DNA of 64,000 nucleotides from Myceligenerans pegani (GTDB taxonomy: Bacteria > Actinomycetota > Actinomycetes > Actinomycetales > Cellulomonadaceae), in the NCBI RefSeq assembly GCF_014892515.1, contig NZ_JADBGR010000098.1, forward strand, positions 1 to 64,000, in the 5' to 3' direction. Below are positions 53,689 through 62,107 of the stretch, piece by piece. The position numbers were made by a program, and so were the translations under genes. The notes below the pieces were generated by a model. That model was not told where the DNA came from. It did no database searches and was given only the letters and a program-made list of their open reading frames with translations. The first letter of the stretch is position 1, and the number at the start of each line of letters is the position of its first letter.

Positions 53689-54975
53689 ATGACCGTGGCC
53701 GCACCACACCGGCCCGGCTCGCACGCTCTCCCGGACGGCATCGCCCGGCGTGCCGCGAACGCCGTGTCCGGCACGCCGGGGCGCCTCGGCCTGGCACAGA
53801 TCGCCTCCGTGCTGGCCTGTGTCGCCCTCGGGATCTCCGGGTTCCTCGCGGGTACCGGCCAGTCGGCCGACCTCGACGTCGCCCACGCCGACGCCGTCGA
53901 CCTCGTGGCGACGCAGGACCTGCGCAACCACCTCGTCTCGGCCGACGCGGCGGCCACGAGCGCCTTCCTGGTCGGTGGGCTGGAACCCACCGCCATGCGG
54001 GAGCGCTACACGGCGAACCTCGCCGCCGCCGCACGCGCCGTGCCCCCGCTCGCCGCCCGCACCCCCGAGCGCGCCGAGGAACTGGCCGCCGTGTCCGACG
54101 CCGTGCAGCGCTACTCCGGCCTCGTCGAGTCGGCCCGCGCCAACAACCGGCAGGGCCTCCCCGTCGGCACCGGCTACCTCGACCTCGCGTCCGCGACGCT
54201 GCGTGACGAGGCGCTCCCCGTGCTCGACGACGTCGCCGAGAACATCACCGCGCGCATGGACGGCCACCTGGCCGCCGTGTCGATGCGGCAGACGCCGTTG
54301 CTGGTGGCGGTGGCCGGACTCGTCGTGCTCGGGCTCGTGCAGTGGTGGCTGGCCCACCGCACCCACCGCATGATCAGCCCCTGGATGGTGGTCGCCACGG
54401 CCCTCGCCCTGGTCGGCTGCCTCGCCGTGGCCATCGGCGTGATCGGCGGCAACGTCGTCGCGCGCAAGGTCGCCGACGGCCCCTACGCCGCCACCGTCGC
54501 GACCTCCGCCGCCCTCGCCGAGGCCACGGACGCCAAGTCGCAGGAATCGCTCACCCTGATCAAGCGCGGGTCGGGGCAGGAGCACGAGGACCGGTTCCAG
54601 GACTCCACGGCGCGCGCCGCCGCGCTGCTGTCCGTCTCCGACGAGGCCGCCGGGGACGAGCGGCCCACCGGCGCCCTCCTGCGGGCCTGGCTGGACGGCC
54701 ACGCCGAGATCCGCGAGCTGGACGACGCCGGCCGCTGGGAGGAGGCGGTGTCCGCGGCGATCGCCACGGACGACGGCTCCTCCCTGGCGGCGTTCGAGGA
54801 CTTCGCCGACCGCGCGACCCGGGACGTCGCGGTCACCGGCGAGCGCGCCGCCGCCCAGCTCACCAAGGCGTCCGCCGTGTCCTCCGCCACCGGCTGGATC
54901 GCCCTGGTGGCCGGGCTGCTCGCCGCGGGCATGACCGCCACCGGCATCTGGGCGCGGCAGAAGGAGTACCTGTGA
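53689..54975 (+). CDS. glnX: Membrane sensor protein GlnX
   Basis: A 428-residue membrane protein with a first helix at about 34-55, an extracytoplasmic helical domain (56-205), two helices at about 205-255, a second extracytoplasmic helical region (256-400) and a final helix near 400-420. In Mycobacterium tuberculosis the homologous gene next to glnH and pknG encodes GlnX, which carries the amino-acid signal from GlnH across the membrane to PknG. The gene order here is the same. The ATG at 53689 has a GGAGG site. Its stop overlaps the glnH start (GTGA). Confidence 0.85.
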   Translation: MTVAAPHRPGSHALPDGIARRAANAVSGTPGRLGLAQIASVLACVALGISGFLAGTGQSADLDVAHADAVDLVATQDLRNHLVSADAAATSAFLVGGLEPTAMRERYTANLAAAARAVPPLAARTPERAEELAAVSDAVQRYSGLVESARANNRQGLPVGTGYLDLASATLRDEALPVLDDVAENITARMDGHLAAVSMRQTPLLVAVAGLVVLGLVQWWLAHRTHRMISPWMVVATALALVGCLAVAIGVIGGNVVARKVADGPYAATVATSAALAEATDAKSQESLTLIKRGSGQEHEDRFQDSTARAAALLSVSDEAAGDERPTGALLRAWLDGHAEIRELDDAGRWEEAVSAAIATDDGSSLAAFEDFADRATRDVAVTGERAAAQLTKASAVSSATGWIALVAGLLAAGMTATGIWARQKEYL

Positions 54976-56069
54976 ACGCCGTCGCCCGCGGTCGCTCGGT
55001 GCCCGGGCGTGCCGGACGGCACCCCGGGGCCCGGCGCCTCGCCGCCCTGATCGTGTCCGGGCTCGTCGTCGTGGCGCTGGCCGCCTGCGCGATGCCGCGC
55101 GCCACGACCACCAGGCTCGACGACGTCGTGCCGACCCACGGCGACGCCGGCCGCCTCCCCGATGCCCGCGCCGGCCACGGACCGCCGTCGGACACCAGCG
55201 AGTCGGAGATGAGCGAGTCGCTGCGCGAGGCCCTGGACGAGCGCCGGGAGTGCACCGACGGCACGCCCGCGACGGCGTCGTACGCGCCGCAGGGCGCCAA
55301 GCCGGGCGTGGTCCCGGAGGGATCCACCATGGCGCGGATCCGCGAGCGCGGCGCGCTGCGGGTCGGGATCTCGGCGGACACGCTGCGCATGAGCGCGCGC
55401 GACCCGTTCACCGGCCGCATCGAGGGTTTCGACATCGACGTGGCGCGCGCCGTCGCGAAGGCGATCTTCGGCGACCCGAGCCGCGTGCGGTTCCGGGTGA
55501 TCACGTCCGCGCAGCGGGAGCAGGTGCTCGTCGACCACGAGGTCGACATGGTGGTGCGGACGTTCACGATCACGTGCGAGCGCTGGGAACGCGTCGCGTT
55601 CTCGGCCGAGTACTACCACGCGGGGCAGAAGCTCCTGGTGCCGTTGTCGTCCGGCGTGAAGGGCGTCGGGGATCTCGACGGGCACCGCGTGTGCGCGTCC
55701 GAGGACACGACGTCGCTGGCGCTGCTGCGGACCTGGAAGGGCGTCGAGCCCGTCGCCGCCGCGACGCACACCCAGTGCCTGGCGATGTTCCAGCAGGGCC
55801 GGGTGGACGCCCTCACGGGCGACGACACCGTCCTGGCGGGCTTCGCCGCGCAGGACCCGTACGCGAAGGTGGTGGGCGATGCGGTCAGCGACGAGCCCTA
55901 CGGCATCGGTGTCCCGGCCGACCAGGTGGATCTGGTGCGGTTCGTGAACGCGGTGCTGGAGCAGCGGGCCTCGAGCGGCGGCTGGCGCGCGAGCTACGAC
56001 CGCTGGCTGTCCGACGTGCTGGGTGGCGCGCCCGCGCCGCCGGCCCCGGTCTACGGACGGGCCGCGTGA
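54972..56069 (+). CDS. glnH: Solute-binding lipoprotein GlnH (family 3)
   Basis: A 365-residue lipoprotein with a signal peptide and lipobox LAAC ending at Cys39. After a tether, residues 120-350 form a family-3 periplasmic binding domain (ALRVGISADTLRMSARDP, GFDIDVARAVAKAIFG, VDMVVRTFTIT). In mycobacteria the homologue binds Asp and Glu and signals through GlnX to PknG, instead of feeding a transporter. No permease gene is adjacent here, consistent with that role. The GTG start overlaps the glnX stop and the stop overlaps the pknG start. Confidence 0.9.
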   Translation: MNAVARGRSVPGRAGRHPGARRLAALIVSGLVVVALAACAMPRATTTRLDDVVPTHGDAGRLPDARAGHGPPSDTSESEMSESLREALDERRECTDGTPATASYAPQGAKPGVVPEGSTMARIRERGALRVGISADTLRMSARDPFTGRIEGFDIDVARAVAKAIFGDPSRVRFRVITSAQREQVLVDHEVDMVVRTFTITCERWERVAFSAEYYHAGQKLLVPLSSGVKGVGDLDGHRVCASEDTTSLALLRTWKGVEPVAAATHTQCLAMFQQGRVDALTGDDTVLAGFAAQDPYAKVVGDAVSDEPYGIGVPADQVDLVRFVNAVLEQRASSGGWRASYDRWLSDVLGGAPAPPAPVYGRAA

Positions 56070-58231
56070 TCGGGGTGCGCGACGGCGGCGGGTCCCGGCC
56101 GGACACGTCGGCCCGGACGACGCGGACGCCGGCCCTCGCGGTCCGCGCGCCGGGCGCACCCGGCGGCACGGCGGCGACGAGTTCGTCGCGGCTGGGCGCG
56201 ACGGCGCTCGGGTCGGCCATCGCCACGGTCTCGCGGGACACCCACGTGCACAGCACGTCCTCGCCCTGGCTGCGCGAGAAGCGTCTCGGCGCCGGGCTCA
56301 CCGTCGTGCCCACGCCCGAGGTCCAGGACCCGCTCGAGTCCGTGATGGAGCATCCGGAGCTCGCCGAGGCGAAGCGATTCTGCTCGGCGTGCGGTGAACC
56401 CGTCGGCCGGGCGCGCCCCGGGGTGCCGGGACGGACCAAGGGCTACTGCGCCGCGTGCGGCACCCCGTTCGACTTCGCGCCGTCGCTGTCGCCCGGCGAG
56501 ATCGTCGGTGGGCAGTACGAGGTGGTCGGTTGCATCGCGCACGGCGGCCTCGGGTGGATCTACCTCGCCCGCGACCGGAACGTCGCCAACCGATGGGTGG
56601 TGCTCAAGGGACTGCTGAACGCCGACAGCGCGGAGGCGTACGACGTCGCGGTCGGCGAACGTGAGTTCCTCGCCGAGGTGGAGCACCCGCTGATCGTGGA
56701 GATCTACAACTTCGCGCGGCACGCCGGCGCCGGCTACACGGTCATGGAGTACGTGGGCGGGCGCTCGCTCAAGGAACTGCGCGCGGAACGGGGCTCCCCC
56801 TTCCCGCCGGACCACGCCATCGCCTACCTGCTCGAGATCATGCCGGCGTTCACCTACCTGCACGACCACGGCCTGCTCTACTGCGACTTCAAGCCGGACA
56901 ACGTGGTGGTCCAGGGCGACACCGTCAAGCTCATCGACCTCGGCGGCGTGCGACGGATGTCGGACATGACGACGCTGATCTACGGCACGCGCGGCTACCA
57001 GGCCGCGGAGGTGTCGCAGGTCGGTCCGTCCGTCGCGTCGGACATCCACACGATCGGGCGTACCCTCGCGTCGCTCGTCCTGGACTTCCCGAGCACCAGC
57101 GTCCACGAGCACACCCTCCCGCCCGTCGAGGAGACCCCGCTGTTCGCCCGGCACGACTCGCTGCACCGGTGGCTCGTCAAGGCGTGCCACCCCTCGCGGG
57201 ACGATCGCTTCCTCACGGTCGACGAGGCGCGCGGGCAGCTTCTCGGGGTGCTGCGCGAGGTCGTCGCCCTAGAGCGGACGGGAAGCGGCGGTGCGACGGC
57301 GTCCGCCGCGTCGGCCCTGTTCGGCGTCCCGCCCGCCGACGGCTCGGGCGGCCCCCTGAAGTGGGACGAGATGCCCGAGCTCGTCCCCGACCCGACCGAT
57401 CCGATGACCTCGTGGGTCGCCGGCGTGAACCTCACCGATCCGGTCGCGCGCATGGACCAGCTCGCGCTGGCCCCGCGCCGGTCCGTCGAGGTGCTGCTCG
57501 CCGAGGCCCGCGCCGCGCTGGAGATCGGTGAGCTGGCGCGGGTGCGCGACACCGTGAGCCAGATCCTGTCCCTGGACCCCTGGGAGTGGCGCGCCGCCTG
57601 GATGGAGGGCCTGGCCGATCTCGCCGAGGGCGACGCCGCCGGTGCTGCCGCCGCGTTCAACGCCGTGTACGGGCAGATCCCGGGCGAGCTCGCGCCGAAG
57701 CTGGCCCTCGCCTGCGCGTGCGAGCAGTCGGGCGAACTGGGGGTGGCGCACGAGATGTACGCGGTCTGCGCCCGTACCGACGCCAACTACACGGGTGCGG
57801 CCGCGTTCGGCCTGGCCCGGGTCCGCCTCGCGCGGGACGACCTCGACGGCGCGCTCGACGCGCTCGACTTCGTGGTGCCCACCCGCGGCTCGTACGGGGA
57901 CGCCCGCCTCGCGCGCGCCCGCCTGCTCATCGGGTCGGGCCGCGGCCTGCCCTCCCTCGCGCAGGCCGCCGAGGTGATCGACGACGCGCCGGTGTCCCCG
58001 CGGATGCGCACCCAGGTCGTGGTGGAGGCGCTGCAGCGCGCGCTCGACCACGTCCTGCGGCACGGGCCCGAGCCGGGCCTCCGCGTCGCGGGCGCCGAGG
58101 CCACCGAACCCAGCCTGCGCGACGCCCTCGAGGCGGGCCTGCGACGGCTCGCGCAGTTCACCGAGAGCCGCCGCGCTCGTGTCACGCTCGTCGATCGGGC
58201 GAACTCCGTGCGACGCTGGACGCTGCGATGA
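56066..58231 (+). CDS. pknG: Serine/threonine protein kinase PknG
   Basis: A 721-residue soluble kinase with the full PknG architecture. A disordered N-terminus is followed by a rubredoxin-like metal centre with Cys106, Cys109, Cys128 and Cys131. The kinase domain (about 145-420) has GCIAHGGLGWIYLA as P-loop, Lys181, catalytic Asp274 in YCDFKPDN and a DLG metal motif (291-293); as in other PknG proteins, the Arg of the HRD motif is absent. A TPR domain fills the C-terminal 260 residues. In relatives PknG phosphorylates the FHA protein GarA/OdhI to control glutamate metabolism. It starts with a GTG overlapping glnH. Confidence 0.95.
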   Translation: MIGVRDGGGSRPDTSARTTRTPALAVRAPGAPGGTAATSSSRLGATALGSAIATVSRDTHVHSTSSPWLREKRLGAGLTVVPTPEVQDPLESVMEHPELAEAKRFCSACGEPVGRARPGVPGRTKGYCAACGTPFDFAPSLSPGEIVGGQYEVVGCIAHGGLGWIYLARDRNVANRWVVLKGLLNADSAEAYDVAVGEREFLAEVEHPLIVEIYNFARHAGAGYTVMEYVGGRSLKELRAERGSPFPPDHAIAYLLEIMPAFTYLHDHGLLYCDFKPDNVVVQGDTVKLIDLGGVRRMSDMTTLIYGTRGYQAAEVSQVGPSVASDIHTIGRTLASLVLDFPSTSVHEHTLPPVEETPLFARHDSLHRWLVKACHPSRDDRFLTVDEARGQLLGVLREVVALERTGSGGATASAASALFGVPPADGSGGPLKWDEMPELVPDPTDPMTSWVAGVNLTDPVARMDQLALAPRRSVEVLLAEARAALEIGELARVRDTVSQILSLDPWEWRAAWMEGLADLAEGDAAGAAAAFNAVYGQIPGELAPKLALACACEQSGELGVAHEMYAVCARTDANYTGAAAFGLARVRLARDDLDGALDALDFVVPTRGSYGDARLARARLLIGSGRGLPSLAQAAEVIDDAPVSPRMRTQVVVEALQRALDHVLRHGPEPGLRVAGAEATEPSLRDALEAGLRRLAQFTESRRARVTLVDRANSVRRWTLR

Positions 58232-59307
58232 GCACTCCTGACGAGAACACCAAGTCACGCTGCCCGCGCTGCGGAGAGCTCTCCGCACCCGGAGCACGAT
58301 TCTGCGAGCAGTGCGGCTTCGACCTGCGCGGCGAACCCGTCGAGGGCGGGGTGACCGGGGCCCCGCCGACCGAGCCGATCCCGGTCGTCACGGTGGTCGA
58401 CACGGACCCCGATTCGTCCGTCACCCCTCCCCCGGCCCCCCTCTCCGAGCGTGACCACTTCACCGAGAAGCCCGCCGGGTGGGTCGCCGGCGTCTGCGAC
58501 CGTGGCGTGCGGCACGCGCGCAACGAGGACGCGATGGCCCTGGCCGCCTCCGGCCCCGGTTCGGCGAGCGGCACGGCGGCGCTCGTCGTGTGCGACGGCG
58601 TGTCGAGCGCGCCGAACTCCGACGTCGCCTCGCTGGCGGCGGCACGCGTCGCCCGGGACGCGCTGGTCACGTTCGAGCCGGTCGGCTCCCTGCCCGTCCG
58701 GGGGAAGATCGAGCGCCGGGTGGCGGAATGGACCCAGGCGATGGTGACCGCCTCGCGGGAGGCCGGGGCCGCCGTCATCCGCACCGGCGACGAGATCGCT
58801 CGCGAGGCGGCGAGTTCGGGCCACGGCGGCATCCCGGTGATCGACCCGCCGGCCTGCACGTTCGCCGCCGCGGTCGTGGACTCGGGCCTGGTCGTGGCGG
58901 GCTGGCTCGGCGATTCGCGCGTCTACTGGCTGCCCGACGACGGCGCCGCGGAGCAGCTGTCCGTCGACGACTCATGGGCCCAGGAGATGATCGCCGCGGG
59001 CTTCTCGCGCGAGGAGGCCGAGCACTCCCCGCAGGGGCACGCCATCACGCGCTGGCTCGGGCGCAGCGCGCCGGACCACGACGCGCACTGCGCCGCCATG
59101 CTGCCGGAGGTTCCCGGCTGGGTGCTGGTCTGCTCGGACGGGCTGTGGAACTACTGCTCCGAGGCGGAGGACGTGGCCGACCTCGTGCACCGGCTGTCGG
59201 GCGCGACCGTCGACCCGTCGGAGACCGCGGCGGCGCTCGTGCTGTGGGCGAACGCGGCGGGCGGGCGAGACAACATCACCGTGGCACTGGCCCGGGTGGA
59301 GCCGTAA
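58228..59307 (+). CDS. PP2C-type serine/threonine phosphatase with zinc ribbon
   Basis: A 359-residue protein phosphatase. Residues 10-31 form a zinc ribbon (Cys12, Cys15, Cys26, Cys29). A Pro-rich linker leads to a PP2C domain (about 85-355) with RHARNEDA, VCDGVSS, GDSRVYW, CSDGLWN and GGRDNITVA, containing all the metal-binding Asp residues. It overlaps pknG by four bases and is probably its opposing enzyme, removing phosphates from PknG or its substrates. The 3' end overlaps the opposing MFS gene by 32 bases. Confidence 0.93.
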   Translation: MSTPDENTKSRCPRCGELSAPGARFCEQCGFDLRGEPVEGGVTGAPPTEPIPVVTVVDTDPDSSVTPPPAPLSERDHFTEKPAGWVAGVCDRGVRHARNEDAMALAASGPGSASGTAALVVCDGVSSAPNSDVASLAAARVARDALVTFEPVGSLPVRGKIERRVAEWTQAMVTASREAGAAVIRTGDEIAREAASSGHGGIPVIDPPACTFAAAVVDSGLVVAGWLGDSRVYWLPDDGAAEQLSVDDSWAQEMIAAGFSREEAEHSPQGHAITRWLGRSAPDHDAHCAAMLPEVPGWVLVCSDGLWNYCSEAEDVADLVHRLSGATVDPSETAAALVLWANAAGGRDNITVALARVEP

Positions 59308-60607
59308 CCTCCTCGGGCCGAGCCGGGAGCTCCCCGGCCGGAGCCGGGGCCTTCGTCCTGACCCACAGCCCGGCGGCGCCGGCCAGCAGCAGCGCGGCCA
59401 CGTTCACCGCGACGATCGCCCGCCAGTCCCACACGACCAGGAGCGCGGCGCCCGCGACCGTGAACAGCACCTGCGGGAAGTTCAGCAGGAGCTGGCTCGC
59501 GGCCGCGGTGCGGCCCTGGAGGCCGGCGGGCGTGACGATCTGCCGTTCGGTGACGTAGGCGACGACGGCCGACGTCGTCCCGAAACCGAGCGCGAGCTGC
59601 GCCACCACCACGAGCGGCACCATCGCGAGCAGCAGGGGCGCGAGCCCCACGCCCGCGAGCAGGATGCCGACCGCCACCACGCGGCCACGGCCCCACCGCA
59701 GCATGAGGCGGGGCGTGAGCCCTCCCGCCACGAGTCCGCCGACGCCCTGCAGCACCAGCAGCGGGGGCAGCCACGCGTTCGGGATGCCGACGTCCTCGAG
59801 GATCGCGAACACCACGCCGTTGACCAGCCCGATGAACGCGAACGCGACCAGCATGACGTTCGTCAGCGGGCGGAGCGGAACGGCGGCGTACAGCTGCCGG
59901 AACCCGCCCGCCAGCTCGCGCACCGTCACGCGCTGCTCGGGCGGGACCACCGATTCCGTGAACCGCAGGCACGCGAACACCACGGCCGCGCCGACGAACG
60001 CCACGGCCGTCGCCGCCACCAGGACGTACGGCCCCGCCAGCGCGTACGCGCCCGCCCCTGCGAACGGCATGGCGACCCGGAACACCTGGTCGATCATCGC
60101 GAGCCGGGCGTTGGCGTGCCCGAGGGCCTCGTCCGGCAGCAGGTCCTTCAGGAGCCCCGACTGCCCGGCGGCCGTCACGTAGGCCACCAGCGCGTAGAGC
60201 ACCGTGACGGGATAGATCATCCAGGCGGTCCCGGCATCGTGCACCCAGAACAGCGGGACCAGGCACGCCGCGCCCAGCAGGTACGTGACCGCGAGCAGCT
60301 TGCGGCGCGACACCCGGTCCGCGAGGACGCCGAGGAACGGCGAGGCGAGCGCCGGCAGGCCCAGCATCGCGAACGTGAGCCCACCGGCGGCCGCGTTCCC
60401 CGTGAGATCCGCCACCCAGATCGCCACGATGAGCATCAGCGCCGAATCGGCGAAGTTCGTCAGCGCCCAGCCCGCGGTGAGCCAGCGGAACGTCGGCGTC
60501 CTCAGGTGGCGCGAGGGCTCGGCGACGCCGGGCACGGCGGCCGGCCCGGTGGGCGGCTCGGCGGCCGACTCGGTGGCGCGGCGCCCGGGGGGCGCTGATC
60601 GGGGCAT
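59276..60607 (-). CDS. Major facilitator superfamily transporter
   Basis: A 443-residue membrane transporter with about 12 hydrophobic helices. The loop after helix 2 reads GVLADRVSRRKLL, the MFS motif A. It has the appearance of the MFS_3 (enterobactin exporter-like) group. The substrate is unknown. The start ATG at 60607 begins MPRSAPPGRR; a later start near 60520 is possible. It is convergent with the PP2C gene and overlaps it at the 3' end without an intervening terminator. Confidence 0.9.
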   Translation of the reverse strand: MPRSAPPGRRATESAAEPPTGPAAVPGVAEPSRHLRTPTFRWLTAGWALTNFADSALMLIVAIWVADLTGNAAAGGLTFAMLGLPALASPFLGVLADRVSRRKLLAVTYLLGAACLVPLFWVHDAGTAWMIYPVTVLYALVAYVTAAGQSGLLKDLLPDEALGHANARLAMIDQVFRVAMPFAGAGAYALAGPYVLVAATAVAFVGAAVVFACLRFTESVVPPEQRVTVRELAGGFRQLYAAVPLRPLTNVMLVAFAFIGLVNGVVFAILEDVGIPNAWLPPLLVLQGVGGLVAGGLTPRLMLRWGRGRVVAVGILLAGVGLAPLLLAMVPLVVVAQLALGFGTTSAVVAYVTERQIVTPAGLQGRTAAASQLLLNFPQVLFTVAGAALLVVWDWRAIVAVNVAALLLAGAAGLWVRTKAPAPAGELPARPEEVTAPPGPVPR

Positions 60608-60887
60608 GGCTGGACGCTAACAGGCCCTCACGCACGTCCTCCTGACAGGTCGCGGCGGACGTCCTCACGGCCGACGCCACGAGAGGGCCGGACCGCCTGT
60701 GTCCTTCGCTACGGGCAGCAGGGCTCTGCTACCAGGAAAAAGCCGTGCGTCAGGTGCGTGGGACCTGAGAGTCTTCAGACACACCGCGGTGGCGTCCGCC
60801 TGGTCCCGACGACCGGGTGGTGGAGGGGTCCGGCCAGACCCTGCGCCGGGTTCGTCCCGGCAGTCCAGCGTCACGAAGGGCACTCAC

Positions 60888-61043
60888 GTGCACACCATCG
60901 ATTACACCCTCATCCGGGCTCTCCATCAGGAGCAGCTCGACCACGCCGAGGACCTGCGGCGCGACCGGCGCCAGCGCCAGCAGCGCGCGGACCGGAAGCT
61001 CCGGGGCGTACTCCGTCCCCGCCGTCGGACCTCGGTCCGTTGA
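60888..61043 (+). CDS. Small basic protein, 51 residues
   Basis: A 51-residue protein (MHTIDYTLIRALHQEQ..., ending RRRTSVR) with a helical N-terminus and an extremely Arg-rich second half. The GTG follows GAAGGGC at good spacing, and a strong terminator follows 45 bases after the stop, so it looks like an independent small gene. No family is recognised. The upstream 280 bases between the MFS gene and this start hold nothing else I can identify. Confidence 0.6.
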   Translation: MHTIDYTLIRALHQEQLDHAEDLRRDRRQRQQRADRKLRGVLRPRRRTSVR

Positions 61044-61088
61044 CCCGGCCGAACCGCAGGCCGAACAGTCCTGCGGCCACCGGAATCC

Positions 61089-61133
61089 AGCGACACGCCG
61101 ACAGATCTCGATTCTGTCGGCGTGTCGCTTTTT
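61089..61133 (+). terminator. Rho-independent terminator
   Basis: Arms 61089-61104 and 61114-61129 form a perfect 16-bp stem with a 9-base loop, followed by a run of T (61129-61133). It ends the transcript of the small basic protein gene just before orn. Confidence 0.9.
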
Positions 61134-61236
61134 CGTGCCCGTGGGGATCCGATGCGCGGGTCGCCGGCACGTTGCAGCGGTCGCAGCACGGTCTCGCGGA
61201 CGACCTTGCCTGACGGCACGTCGTAGGCTGGGCGCC

Positions 61237-61875
61237 GTGAGCACCAGTCCCGCCGACCGTATCGTCTGGATCGACTGCGAGATGACCGGGCTCGACGTCC
61301 GTACCGATGCGCTCGTCGAGGTCGCGGCCGTCGTGACGGACTCCGAGCTGAAACCCCTGGGCGACGGGATCGACGTCCTCATCAAGCCCCCCGCGGAGGC
61401 GCTGGCCCGGATGGGCGACTTCGTGCGCGACATGCACACCAGGTCGGGTCTGCTCGACGAGCTGTCCGGCGGGCTGTCCCTCGCCGAGGCCGAGTCCCGG
61501 GTGCTGGAGTACGTTCGCGAGTGGGTGCCGGTCAAGGGCAAGGCCCCGCTCGCCGGCAACTCCGTGGGCACGGACAAGGCGTTCCTCGACACCCACATGC
61601 CGGAGCTCTCCGGCCATCTGCACTACCGGATCATCGACGTCTCCTCCATCAAGGAGCTCGCCCGGCGCTGGTACCCGCGCGTCTACTTCGCCAGCCCCGA
61701 CAAGGACGGCGGCCACCGGGCGCTCGCCGACATCCTGGAGTCGATCGACGAGCTCCGCTACTACCGCGAGGCCCTGTTCCCGGCGCAGCCTGGCCCCGAC
61801 TCGGAGGCGGCGCGCGCGGCGGCGGCGAAGGTGAAGGAGACGTCGGTCACGAAGCGGCCGGCGAGCACGGATTAG
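61237..61875 (+). CDS. orn: Oligoribonuclease
   Basis: A 212-residue DEDDh 3'-5' exonuclease that degrades di- to pentaribonucleotides, including pGpG from cyclic-di-GMP breakdown. The first acidic pair is Asp13 and Glu15 in WIDCEMTGLD, followed by LAGNSVGTDKAFL, SSIKELARRWYP and the GGHRALADI motif with the catalytic His and last Asp. The GTG at 61237 begins VSTSPADRIV. The tRNA-His gene follows, as in many actinobacteria. Confidence 0.96.
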   Translation: MSTSPADRIVWIDCEMTGLDVRTDALVEVAAVVTDSELKPLGDGIDVLIKPPAEALARMGDFVRDMHTRSGLLDELSGGLSLAEAESRVLEYVREWVPVKGKAPLAGNSVGTDKAFLDTHMPELSGHLHYRIIDVSSIKELARRWYPRVYFASPDKDGGHRALADILESIDELRYYREALFPAQPGPDSEAARAAAAKVKETSVTKRPASTD

Positions 61876-61942
61876 ATGCGAGGTCGAGGACCGACCTCAT
61901 GTATGCTTTTCGTCGGCCGCTGGTCCGTCACCGGCAGGCATG

Positions 61943-62018
61943 GTGGGCGTAGCTCAGTTGGTAGAGCATCGCGTTGTGGTCGCGAGGGCCGCGGGTTCAA
62001 GTCCCGTCGTCCACCCCA
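61943..62018 (+). tRNA. tRNA-His (anticodon GTG)
   Basis: A cloverleaf with acceptor arms GTGGGCG (61943) and CGTCCAC (62008), T-arm GCGGG-TTCAAGT-CCCGT, anticodon GTG at 61976-61978 and discriminator C at 62015, which pairs with the extra G at 61942, a hallmark of tRNA-His. The CCA end (62016-62018) is encoded. Confidence 0.97.
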
Positions 62019-62022
62019 GTGA

Positions 62023-62058
62023 AGCGGCAGGTCAGCTCGTACAGGTTGACCTGCCGCT
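62023..62058 (+). terminator. Terminator after tRNA-His
   Basis: A perfect 12-bp inverted repeat (62023-62034 and 62047-62058) with a 12-base loop lies five bases after the encoded CCA. Confidence 0.75.
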
Positions 62059-62107
62059 CTCGTATTCCGGCCTCTGTGTGCCTGTCCCGGGCGTGTCGTG
62101 GCGTCTT

